From Lentzea sp. (GTDB taxonomy: Bacteria; Actinomycetota; Actinomycetes; Mycobacteriales; Pseudonocardiaceae), in contig JASLAV010000053.1 of assembly GCA_030146905.1 (NCBI GenBank), positions 1 to 10,036 of the forward strand: a stretch of 10,036 nt of DNA, in the 5' to 3' direction. Positions 1 through 6,002 of the stretch are shown here, piece after piece. How positions within the stretch are numbered: the stretch's first letter is position 1; each line of letters begins with the position of its first letter. The translations under genes were made by a program, and so were the position numbers. Below the pieces are notes generated by a model that did not search any database, was not told the DNA's origin, and worked only from the letters and a program-made list of their open reading frames with translations.

Positions 1-30
1 GAGGTGGACCCGAGCCTGCCGACGTACTGA
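1..30 (+). CDS. C-terminal tail of an upstream gene, probably MoeZ (adenylyltransferase/sulfurtransferase), partial
   Basis: Reading from base 1 gives nine codons, EVDPSLPTY, then TGA at 28-30. The rest of the gene lies outside the window. Actinobacterial MoeZ/MoeB-type proteins (ThiF-like adenylyltransferase plus C-terminal rhodanese) often end in a similar VDPxLPxY tail, and moeZ lies next to a TIGR02569-type gene in mycobacteria as I recall. That neighbour is the next gene here. If correct, the product would activate and sulfurate ubiquitin-like carriers such as MoaD for molybdopterin synthesis, the cofactor needed by NasA further downstream. Nine residues cannot prove identity; the call rests on the tail and on synteny. 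Confidence 0.5.
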   Translation, partial: EVDPSLPTY

Positions 31-99
31 CGGGAACAGCGGCTCGTCGCTGATCCGCGGGCCGTTCGTCTCGCGAGTCGTCGTGGTCGCGTGTTTCGT

Positions 100-176
100 G
101 CCGGTCGTCCGGTCGCCCCTTCTTCGTGGTTTCGGCGAAGCCCAAATTACGAAGAAGCGGTGGCCGGACGACCGGC
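100..176 (+). terminator. 77-nt near-perfect hairpin, probable strong terminator or structured RNA
   Basis: Bases 100-136 pair with 140-176 around a GAA triloop (137-139) closed by C-G. Of 37 paired positions, 31 are Watson-Crick, four are G-U (113/163, 115/161, 128/148, 129/147) and two are C-C mismatches (118/158, 133/143). The outermost 13 pairs (100-112 with 164-176) are perfect. The hairpin starts 69 nt after the upstream stop codon and ends 63 nt before the next start. Only a short pyrimidine run (TTCT, 177-180) follows, so it is not a classical U-tract terminator, but actinomycetes often end transcripts on long GC-rich stems without one. The wobble pairs would be A-C mismatches in a minus-strand transcript, which favours function in + strand RNA. 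A processed RNA or a small palindromic element is the alternative. Confidence 0.5.
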
Positions 177-225
177 TTCTCGACGAGACACGCCGCGAGA
201 GCGCGGCGAACGCAAACAAACACGG

Positions 226-242
226 TAGCGTGCCTGACCGTG
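226..242 (+). promoter_or_regulatory. Leaderless-type promoter: TAGCGT -10 box ahead of GTG start
   Basis: TAGCGT (226-231) fits the actinobacterial -10 consensus TANNNT. It is followed by 8 nt and then GTG ACC at 240-245. With a normal 6-8 nt spacing, transcription would begin at or within a base or two of the GTG, giving a leaderless mRNA. No Shine-Dalgarno sequence precedes 240, which agrees. No good -35 hexamer is visible 16-19 nt upstream of the -10. The same box and spacing occur before nasA. Confidence 0.5.
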
Positions 243-1037
243 ACCCGGTCCCCCGAACCGCCCCCAGCGCACGTGCGTGCGGCGTTCGGGGCACGTGACG
301 CCGATCCGGAGCTCATCGACGGTGGCCCTGCGTGGCGTTGCGGCGACGCGACGATCCGCCCGGCGCCCAAGCCGGCGGAGGCCACCTGGATCGCCAAGAC
401 CCTCGACACCCTGGACGTGCCGCACCTGCGCATCGGCCGTCCGCTGAGATCGACCGACGGCCGGTACGTCGTCGGCGGCTGGTCGGCCACCAAGTTCCTC
501 GCCGGTCGCGCGGAGCCGCGTCACGACGAGGTCATCTCCGTCGCCCAGCGCCTGCACCACGCCACCGCCGAGCTGCCCAAGCCCCGTTTTCTCGAAGCGC
601 GCACCGACGTGTTCGCCGTCGCCGACCGCAAGGCGTGGGGCGAGGAGGACGTGCCGCTCGACGCCGACCTCGGCGGCAGGCTCTTCGACCTGCTCAAGGA
701 GATGCGCAAGCCGCTCAACCTCAAGCCGCAGGTCGTGCACGGCGACCTGTTCGGCAACGTGCTGTTCGCGGGCAACGCCCAGCCGGCCGTCATCGACTTC
801 ACCGCCTACTGGCGTCCCGCCGAGTGGGCGGCGGCCGTGGTCGCGGTGGACGCCGTCGCGTGGGGCGGCGCCGACTCCGGCCTGTTCCACCGGTGGAGCC
901 ACCAGGCCGAGTGGGAGCAGGCGCTCGTGCGCGCGATGCTGTTCCGCCTCGCCGTGCACGCTCTTCACCCGTTGTCAACGCCGCAGTCCTTTGCGGGCTT
1001 GGAACGAGCTGCTCACCACATCACGTCCATGCTCTGA
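240..1037 (+). CDS. TIGR02569-like protein, aminoglycoside phosphotransferase/kinase fold
   Basis: This gives 265 aa from the GTG at 240. The middle-to-C-terminal part carries a phosphotransferase catalytic loop, HGDLFGN (residues 167-173), and a metal-binding-type aspartate in VIDF (D186), as in APH/choline-kinase-fold enzymes. The N-terminal lobe (residues 25-50, around GGPAWRCGDATIRPAP) matches the style of TIGR02569, an actinobacteria-specific family of unknown substrate and about this length. The usual ATP-binding lysine of the family appears to be an arginine (R40) here, but I judge this without an alignment. I chose GTG 240 because an ATG at 126 in the same frame lies inside the hairpin and would add 38 residues unlike the family, while the -10 box sits just ahead of 240. 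It is probably a monocistronic gene; the nas promoter follows its stop codon by a few dozen bases. No membrane segments or signal peptide are evident. Confidence 0.75.
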   Translation: MTRSPEPPPAHVRAAFGARDADPELIDGGPAWRCGDATIRPAPKPAEATWIAKTLDTLDVPHLRIGRPLRSTDGRYVVGGWSATKFLAGRAEPRHDEVISVAQRLHHATAELPKPRFLEARTDVFAVADRKAWGEEDVPLDADLGGRLFDLLKEMRKPLNLKPQVVHGDLFGNVLFAGNAQPAVIDFTAYWRPAEWAAAVVAVDAVAWGGADSGLFHRWSHQAEWEQALVRAMLFRLAVHALHPLSTPQSFAGLERAAHHITSML

Positions 1038-1057
1038 GCGGCTCAATTTCCAGGTAC

Positions 1058-1109
1058 GAAACATTGCGGAGCATCGCGTTAACGCGAACTTCTTAGCGTC
1101 AGCGGCGTG
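1058..1109 (+). promoter_or_regulatory. nasA promoter: TAGCGT -10 box, leaderless GTG, GlnR-like GAAAC upstream
   Basis: TAGCGT (1094-1099) is followed by 7 nt and the nasA GTG (1107-1109), so the transcript probably starts at or next to the start codon. No Shine-Dalgarno sequence is present. In nasA's frame an in-frame TAA at 1080-1082 and the lack of start codons between it and 1107 leave GTG 1107 as the only start that keeps the iron-sulfur motif. There is no clear -35 box, as expected for an activator-dependent promoter. A GAAAC (1058-1062) lies about 45-49 nt upstream of the start, where the nitrogen regulator GlnR (gTnAc-n6-GaAAc half-sites) usually binds. Its partner element (1047-1051) is poor, so GlnR control is inferred from the family rather than shown. 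Confidence 0.55.
1074..1087. promoter_or_regulatory. 14-bp perfect palindrome, candidate operator of the nas operon
   Basis: TCGCGTTAACGCGA reads identically on both strands. It ends 6 nt before the -10 box and so occupies the -35/spacer region of the nasA promoter. A dimeric regulator bound here would compete with RNA polymerase or remodel the promoter. Candidates from context are the NnaR-like protein encoded in the same cluster and GlnR, but the palindrome is not a GlnR box as I know it. A related inverted repeat (CGCGA-N4-TCGCG, 5933-5946) lies upstream of nirB. Confidence 0.45.
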
Positions 1110-3074
1110 ACCCATTGCCCTTACTGCGCCCTGCAGTGCTCCATGAGCGTCATCGACGGCCAGGTGGCCCCTGGCCCCGGTGGGCTGTGCCAGAAGGGCT
1201 GGACGGCGGGGGAGCTGCTGCGCCATCCCGGCCGGTTGACCACGCCGCTCCTGCACGGTGAACCCGTTTCGTGGGACGAGGCGCTGGACTTCGTCGCCGC
1301 GCGCATCCGTTCGCACGAGCCCGACGAGGTCGCGGTCTTCGGCGGCGGCGGGCTCACCAACGAGAAGGCCTACGCGCTCGGGAAGTTCGCCCGCGTCGCG
1401 CTGAGGACGTCGCAGATCGACTACAACGGCCGGTTCTGCATGTCGTCGGCCGCGGCGGCGGGCAACAAGGCGTTCGGGCTGGACCGCGGGCTGCCGTTCC
1501 CGCTGACCGACCTGCGGTCCGCCGACACGGTGCTGCTCGCGGGCTCGAACCCCGCCGAGACCATGCCGCCGTTCCTGCGGCACCTGGAGGGGCCGCGGCT
1601 GATCGTCATCGACCCGCGCCGGACCCCGACCGCGGAGCGTGCGACGTTGCACCTGCAGCCCGCGCCGGGCACCGACCTGGCGCTGGCGCTGGGGTTGCTG
1701 CACACCGCGGTCGCCGAGGGTCTGATCGACAAGGAGTACATCTCCTCCCGCACGACCGGGTTCGACGAGGCGTGGAGGGTCGCGGCGCAGTGGTGGCCGG
1801 AGCACACCGAACGCGTCACGGGCGTCTCTGCGGCCGACCAACGCGCTGCCGTGACCATGCTGGCCGGGCGGTCGTACATCCTGACCGGGCGCGGTAGCGA
1901 GCAGCACGCGTCCGGCACGGACACCGTGTCCGCGTGGATCAACCTGGCGCTGGCGCTGGGACTGCCCGGCCGCGCCGGCTCCGGGTACGGCTGCCTGACG
2001 GGGCAGGGCAACGGCCAGGGCGGCCGTGAGCACGGCCAGAAGGCCGATCAGCTGCCCGGTTACCGCAAGATCGACGATCCCGTCGCGCGGCGGCACGTCA
2101 TGGACGTCTGGGGCGTCTCGTGGCTGCCGGGACCGGGCCGCAGCGCGTACGAGCTGCTGATGGCCGAGGACGTCAAGGCGATGCTGGTGTTCGGCAGCAA
2201 CCCCGTCGTGTCCGCGCCGCGGGCGTCCGGCGTCGTCGACCGGTTCAAGGCGCTGGACCTGCTGGTGGTCGCGGACTTCGTGATGTCGGAGACGGCCGCG
2301 ATGGCCGACGTCGTGTTCCCCGTGACGCAGTGGGCGGAGGAAGACGGCACGATGACCAACCTCGAAGGCCGGATCATCCGGCGCCGCAAGGCGCTCGACC
2401 CGCCTCCCGGGGTGCGCAGCGACCTGGAGTTGCTGAACGGGCTCGCGTCGCGGCTCGGAGTTCCCAGCGGGTTCCCCGTCGAGCCGGAGGAAGTCTTCGA
2501 GGAGCTGCGCAGGGCGTCAGCCGGCGGGCTCTCCGACTACTCGGGCATCACCTACGAGCGGCTCGAGACCGAGCAGCTGCACTGGCCGGTGCCCGCAGTC
2601 GACCACCCCGGCACACCCAGGCTCTTCCTCGACCGGTTCGCGCACCCCGACGGGCTCGCGCGGTTCGTCCCCGTCGACCACCGCGGCCCCGCCGAGCCGC
2701 CGGACGACGAGTTCCCGCTGCAGGCCACCACCGGACGGGTGCTGCAGCACTACCAGTCGGGCGCGCAGACGCGGCGGATCGCCGAGCTGGTGAACGCGGT
2801 CCCCGAGATGTACGTCGAAGTGCACCCGGACACGGCCTCGCGGGCGGGACTCGCTTCCGGCGAGCCCGTGCACGTCGTGTCCAGGAGGGGACGGGTGACG
2901 GCTGTCGTGCGGTGCGTGCCGAGCATGCGCGCCGACGCGGTGTTCCTGCCGTTCCACTTCCCCGGTGACGGGCGGGCGAACCTGCTCACCAACCCCGCGC
3001 TCGATCCCACGAGCCGGATGCCCGAGTTCAAGGTCTGCGCGGTGCGATTGGAGCAGGTGTGCGACGAATCGTGA
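1107..3074 (+). CDS. nasA: Assimilatory nitrate reductase, catalytic molybdopterin/4Fe-4S subunit
   Basis: The 655-aa protein reduces nitrate to nitrite in the cytoplasm on a Mo-bis-molybdopterin guanine dinucleotide centre. The N-terminal [4Fe-4S] motif is C4-x2-C7-x3-C11-x16-C28 followed by K30. NGRFCMSSA places the probable Mo-ligand cysteine at C111, as in the NapA/NarB/NasA branch of the DMSO reductase family. Residues from about 540 to 650 form the C-terminal molybdopterin-dinucleotide-binding domain. No twin-arginine or other signal precedes the cysteine motif, consistent with a cytoplasmic enzyme. At 655 aa it is somewhat short and lacks the C-terminal BFD-like [2Fe-2S] domain fused to some NasA proteins; that domain is on the next gene product. 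The GTG start at 1107 appears leaderless. Bacillus nomenclature calls the equivalent subunit NasC. The dissimilatory NarG type is excluded by size and motif. Confidence 0.93.
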   Translation: MTHCPYCALQCSMSVIDGQVAPGPGGLCQKGWTAGELLRHPGRLTTPLLHGEPVSWDEALDFVAARIRSHEPDEVAVFGGGGLTNEKAYALGKFARVALRTSQIDYNGRFCMSSAAAAGNKAFGLDRGLPFPLTDLRSADTVLLAGSNPAETMPPFLRHLEGPRLIVIDPRRTPTAERATLHLQPAPGTDLALALGLLHTAVAEGLIDKEYISSRTTGFDEAWRVAAQWWPEHTERVTGVSAADQRAAVTMLAGRSYILTGRGSEQHASGTDTVSAWINLALALGLPGRAGSGYGCLTGQGNGQGGREHGQKADQLPGYRKIDDPVARRHVMDVWGVSWLPGPGRSAYELLMAEDVKAMLVFGSNPVVSAPRASGVVDRFKALDLLVVADFVMSETAAMADVVFPVTQWAEEDGTMTNLEGRIIRRRKALDPPPGVRSDLELLNGLASRLGVPSGFPVEPEEVFEELRRASAGGLSDYSGITYERLETEQLHWPVPAVDHPGTPRLFLDRFAHPDGLARFVPVDHRGPAEPPDDEFPLQATTGRVLQHYQSGAQTRRIAELVNAVPEMYVEVHPDTASRAGLASGEPVHVVSRRGRVTAVVRCVPSMRADAVFLPFHFPGDGRANLLTNPALDPTSRMPEFKVCAVRLEQVCDES

Positions 3075-4489
3075 TCGTTGGCTACGGCATGGCGGGCGCG
3101 CGGCTGGCGGACGAGCTGCGCCGCCGCGACCCGGACATCTCCATCACCGTCGTGGGTGCGGAACCGCACGCCGCGTACAACCGGGTGCTGCTCTCGACGG
3201 TGGTGGCGGGCTCGATGACACCGGAGTCGACGCGGCTGCACGACGAGAACTGGGCCGCCGACCACGACATCGACCTGCGGCTGGGCTGCACGGTCGAGAA
3301 GATCGACCGCGTGACGCGAACCGTCGAGATCACCCCCGGCGAGCCCGTCCCGTACGACGCCCTCGTCCTCGCCACCGGCAGCAACCCGTGGGTGCCGCCC
3401 GCGGAAGGTCTCACCGAGGACGGCAAGCTCGCCGCCGGCGTCGTCGCCTTCCGCACCCTCGACGACTGCGCCCAGATCGAGGCCACGGCCCGCAAGGGCA
3501 TGCCCGTCGTCGTCCTCGGCGGCGGCCTGCTCGGCATCGAGGCCGCCAGGGGCCTGGCCGGGCGCGGCTGCCTGGTCACGGTCGTGCACCCCGTCGGCCA
3601 CCTGATGGAACGCCAGCTCGACCCCGGTGCCGGCGGAGTCCTCGCCCGCACGCTCGGCAAGCTCGGCATCGAGTTCCGGCTCAACTCGCTGGCCGCCAAG
3701 TACCTCCCCGGCGACGGCCTGGTCCTCGACGACGGCACCCACGTCCCCGCCGAGCTCGTCGTGGTCTCCGCCGGTGTCCGCGCAGAGACGTCGCTGGCCG
3801 TCGAGGCGGGGCTGACGGTCGACCGCGGCATCGTCGTCGACGACGCGTTGCGCACCAGCGACCCGCGCGTCCACGCGATCGGCGACTGCGCGCAGCACCC
3901 CGGCACCGTGTCCGGCCTGGTGCAGCCCGCGTGGGACCAGGCTGCCGTGCTCGCCGACCGCCTGACCGGCGTGAACCCCGCCGCCCGCTACCGGGGGACC
4001 TCCGTCGTCACCCGGCTGAAGGCCCGTGACGTCGACCTCGCCGCGCTGGGCGACGTGCACACCGACATCGACTGCCCCGACTCCGAGGTCCTGTGCTTCC
4101 AGGAACCCTCACGCGGCCGCTACGCCAAGCTCGTGCTGCGCGACGACCGGGTGGCGGGTGCGATCGTGCTCGGCGCGCCGGACGCCGCCGCCACGATCAC
4201 GCAGCTCTACGACCGCGGCATCCCCGCGCCGACCGACCGCCTCGCGCTGCTCCTGGGCCGTGCCCTGCCCGCGGAGGCCGCGTCACCGGCCGACCTGCCG
4301 TCCAGTGCGGTGATCTGCCGGTGCAACACCGTCTCCAAGGGACAGATCGTGTCGGCCTGGCGTGCGGGCGCCGAGTCGTTGCCGCAGCTCGCGGAGGCCA
4401 CCAGGGCGACCACGGGCTGCGGTGGCTGCAAGGACGCGGTGTGCGGGCTGCTCGACTGGCTCGGGGCCTCACAGCCGCAGTCGGCGTGA
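3059..4489 (+). CDS. nasC: Nitrate reductase electron-transfer subunit, FAD/NAD(P)H oxidoreductase with BFD [2Fe-2S] domain
   Basis: The 476-aa flavoprotein takes electrons from NAD(P)H and delivers them to NasA. The first Rossmann motif (FAD), G8-Y-G10-M-A-G13, follows the beta strand RIVIV. The second dinucleotide motif GGGLLG is at 154-159, and the FAD-pyrophosphate IGD is near residues 274-276. The C-terminal BFD-like [2Fe-2S] domain has C420-x-C422 and C454-x2-C457. The GTG at 3059 overlaps the end of nasA by 16 nt and has GGAG (3050-3053) 5 nt upstream. A GTG at 3071 would remove half of the first beta strand and is disfavoured. The overlap implies translational coupling with nasA. The layout resembles the N-terminal half of the NirB encoded downstream, and the two are probably paralogous. 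In Klebsiella the equivalent is NasC, in Bacillus NasB. Confidence 0.88.
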   Translation: MRRIVIVGYGMAGARLADELRRRDPDISITVVGAEPHAAYNRVLLSTVVAGSMTPESTRLHDENWAADHDIDLRLGCTVEKIDRVTRTVEITPGEPVPYDALVLATGSNPWVPPAEGLTEDGKLAAGVVAFRTLDDCAQIEATARKGMPVVVLGGGLLGIEAARGLAGRGCLVTVVHPVGHLMERQLDPGAGGVLARTLGKLGIEFRLNSLAAKYLPGDGLVLDDGTHVPAELVVVSAGVRAETSLAVEAGLTVDRGIVVDDALRTSDPRVHAIGDCAQHPGTVSGLVQPAWDQAAVLADRLTGVNPAARYRGTSVVTRLKARDVDLAALGDVHTDIDCPDSEVLCFQEPSRGRYAKLVLRDDRVAGAIVLGAPDAAATITQLYDRGIPAPTDRLALLLGRALPAEAASPADLPSSAVICRCNTVSKGQIVSAWRAGAESLPQLAEATRATTGCGGCKDAVCGLLDWLGASQPQSA

Positions 4490-4492
4490 TGT

Positions 4493-4511
4493 GCGGTGGA
4501 GTTGCCGCCGC
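4493..4511 (+). terminator. Short hairpin after nasC, possible attenuator
   Basis: GCGGTGG (4493-4499) pairs with CCGCCGC (4505-4511) around a 5-nt loop, giving seven pairs including one U-G. It begins four bases after the nasC stop codon. No U-tract follows, so it may only weaken read-through or protect the upstream mRNA end rather than terminate. A stem of this size can arise by chance in such GC-rich DNA. Confidence 0.25.
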
Positions 4512-4512
4512 C

Positions 4513-4528
4513 GTCACGGGCCAGAACT
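4513..4528. promoter_or_regulatory. GlnR-like half-site upstream of the nitrate transporter (weak)
   Basis: GTCAC (4513-4517), six bases, then GAACT (4524-4528) matches the GlnR pattern gTnAc-n6-GaAAc at seven of nine defined positions. It lies in the 99-nt gap before narK. The next expected half-site is not recognisable. No convincing -10/-35 pair was found; TAGGTT at 4549-4554 is the best -10 candidate. This is a pattern match only. Confidence 0.2.
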
Positions 4529-4576
4529 GGTTGGTAATGACCCGTTCCTAGGTTGTTCGTCAGTCGCCGACCCCGC

Positions 4577-4582
4577 GGAGGA
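4577..4582 (+). promoter_or_regulatory. Ribosome binding site that fixes the narK start
   Basis: GGAGGA lies 6 nt ahead of ATG 4589. The reading frame stays open upstream to a TTG at 4553, but only ATG 4589 has this strong site, and the protein then begins MSWIDHWEPE in the style of actinobacterial NarK proteins. Confidence 0.8.
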
Positions 4583-4588
4583 AGTTTC

Positions 4589-5890
4589 ATGAGCTGGATC
4601 GACCACTGGGAGCCGGAGAAGCCCGAGTTCTGGGAGTCCACCGGCAAGCGGATCGCCCGCAAGAACCTGGCACTCAGCATCTTCGCCGAGAACCTCGGGT
4701 TCAGCGTGTGGGTGCTGATGAGCATCGTCGTGGTGAGCCTCGGCTCCGTGGGCTTCGACTTCAGCGTCGGCCAGCAGTTCTGGCTGCTGATCGTGCCGAA
4801 CCTGGTCGGCTCCGTGCTGCGGGTGCCCTACACGTTCGCGGTGCCGAGGTTCGGTGGCCGGCTGTGGACGACGATCAGCGCCGGGCTGCTGCTGATCCCG
4901 TGCGCGATGCTGGCCTACGCGGTGTCGACGCCGGGCACGCCGTACTGGTTCTTCCTGCTCACGTCGGCCGCGATGGGCCTGGGCGGCGGCAACTTCTCGT
5001 CGTCGATGGCGAACATCTCGTTCTTCTACCCGGAGGGCAAGAAGGGCCTGGCGCTCGGCATGAACGCCGCCGGCGGCAACCTCGGCGTCGCGGTCACGCA
5101 GCTCATCGTGCCGTTCGCGATCACGATCGGCACGGGGGTCAACCTCGCCTACGCGGCGTTGATCTGGATGCCCTTCATCGTCCTGGCCACGGCCTTCGCG
5201 TGGTTCTTCATGGACAGCCTGACCCAGGCCAAGCCGGACGGGCAGTCGTACCGGCTCGCCCTGTCCAACAGGCACACGTGGGTGATGTCGTTCCTGTACA
5301 TCGGCACGTTCGGGTCGTTCATCGGCTTTTCGTTCGCGTTCCCGTCGCTGATCAAGCTGAGCTTCGTCGACTACAAGGGCTGGGTGGCGCTCGCGTTCCT
5401 CGGCGCGCTGATCGGCTCGGTGGCCCGCCCGTTCGGCGGCTGGCTCGCCGACAGGGTCGGCGGGGCGAAGGTGACGCTCTGGACGTTCGTCGGGCTCGCG
5501 ATCGGCACGGCCGGTGTGATGGTCAGCGTCGACACCCGGAACTTCGGGCTGTTCTTCGGCTCGTTCATCGCGCTGTTCGTGCTGGCGGGCGTGGGCAACG
5601 GCTCGACCTACCGGATGATCCCGGCGATCTTCCGCACGCAGTCGGCCGACGACAAGTCCGCCAAGCGCCAGGCAGCCGCGGTGGTCGGCATCGCGGGCGC
5701 GGTCGGCGCGGCCGGTGGTGTGCTGGTCAACCTGGTCTTCAAGTTCTCGCTGGAGGGTTCGAAGACGCTGACGCCGGCGCTGACCGCGATCCTCGTCTTC
5801 TACGCGCTCTGCCTGGGCACCACGTGGTGGTTCTACCTGCGCCGCAACGTGTTCGCGGCGCGTCCGTCGCTCGCCTACGCGGGCGTGTGA
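4589..5890 (+). CDS. narK: Nitrate/nitrite transporter of the major facilitator superfamily (NarK/NasK type)
   Basis: The 433-aa integral membrane protein moves nitrate into, and possibly nitrite across, the cytoplasmic membrane. Nitrate signature 1 is present around 130-142 (GLGGGNFSSSMAN), followed by FFYPEGKKG. Nitrate signature 2 is GVGNGSTYRM at 334-343. The two substrate-coordinating arginines of NarK proteins fall at R78 (VLRVPYTF) and R342. Hydrophobic helices fill the protein from about residue 36 to near the end, as expected for the 12-helix fold, after a polar 35-residue cytoplasmic N-terminus. It is a single NarK unit, not a NarK1-NarK2 fusion. The 99-nt gap before it and 112-nt gap after it leave room for its own promoter, but lying between nasC and nirB it is clearly part of the cluster. 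It is called nasK in Amycolatopsis. Antiport versus proton symport cannot be decided here. Confidence 0.92.
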   Translation: MSWIDHWEPEKPEFWESTGKRIARKNLALSIFAENLGFSVWVLMSIVVVSLGSVGFDFSVGQQFWLLIVPNLVGSVLRVPYTFAVPRFGGRLWTTISAGLLLIPCAMLAYAVSTPGTPYWFFLLTSAAMGLGGGNFSSSMANISFFYPEGKKGLALGMNAAGGNLGVAVTQLIVPFAITIGTGVNLAYAALIWMPFIVLATAFAWFFMDSLTQAKPDGQSYRLALSNRHTWVMSFLYIGTFGSFIGFSFAFPSLIKLSFVDYKGWVALAFLGALIGSVARPFGGWLADRVGGAKVTLWTFVGLAIGTAGVMVSVDTRNFGLFFGSFIALFVLAGVGNGSTYRMIPAIFRTQSADDKSAKRQAAAVVGIAGAVGAAGGVLVNLVFKFSLEGSKTLTPALTAILVFYALCLGTTWWFYLRRNVFAARPSLAYAGV

Positions 5891-5924
5891 CGCACACCGC
5901 TGTGAACTGCGGAGAGAGTTTCCT

Positions 5925-5940
5925 TTAACACTCGCGAAAT
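5925..5940. promoter_or_regulatory. GlnR-like half-site pair upstream of nirB
   Basis: TTAAC (5925-5929), six bases, then GAAAT (5936-5940) matches gTnAc-n6-GaAAc at seven of nine defined positions, failing only at the two outer bases. nirB and narK are established GlnR targets in Streptomyces and mycobacteria, so a site in this gap is expected. The flanking half-sites are not clear. Confidence 0.35.
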
Positions 5941-5946
5941 ATCGCG
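5933..5946. repeat. Inverted repeat CGCGA-N4-TCGCG upstream of nirB
   Basis: CGCGA (5933-5937) and TCGCG (5942-5946) flank AATA. It overlaps the GlnR-like element and lies 56 nt before the nirB start codon. It uses the same 5-mers as the palindrome in the nasA promoter (TCGCG-TTAA-CGCGA) but with the arms swapped. It could be an operator or a short RNA stem; chance is possible given the base composition. Confidence 0.3.
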
Positions 5947-5987
5947 GACCTCGGGATGACACGGCGCCCGGTGAGCATACCTGGCGG

Positions 5988-5994
5988 AAGGAGG
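5988..5994 (+). promoter_or_regulatory. Strong ribosome binding site of nirB
   Basis: AAGGAGG, a full anti-16S match, lies 8 nt ahead of ATG 6003. With the narK site it contrasts with the nasA start, which has none. A leadered transcript or read-through from narK must therefore reach nirB. Confidence 0.85.
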
Positions 5995-6002
5995 GATGCC
6001 CG

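Noticed and set aside
37..77. Small inverted repeats CAGCG/CGCTG (37-52) and CTCGCGAG (70-77) after the upstream stop codon.
   Set aside because: Stems of 4-5 bp are expected by chance in such GC-rich DNA; they are overshadowed by the 37-position hairpin next to them.
126..239. ATG 126 as the start of the kinase-fold gene.
   Set aside because: It would add 38 residues encoded within the hairpin and upstream of the TAGCGT box; the family-like N-terminus begins near GTG 240.
83..298. Possible 71-aa + strand gene in the leader of the kinase-fold gene.
   Set aside because: It runs through the 77-nt hairpin and overlaps the next gene out of frame; it has no family resemblance and a basic low-complexity composition.
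147..968. Long open frame on the minus strand opposite the kinase-fold gene.
   Set aside because: It is the antisense shadow of a high-GC gene: arginine/glycine/histidine-rich, low complexity, no recognisable domain. The same applies to 975-2096, 2750-4060, 4514-6049 and 6420-8300 on the minus strand.
3071..3073. GTG 3071 as nasC start, giving a neat 4-nt GTGA overlap with nasA.
   Set aside because: It would delete RRIV before IVGYG and truncate the first beta strand of the FAD-binding Rossmann fold; GTG 3059 has GGAG upstream.
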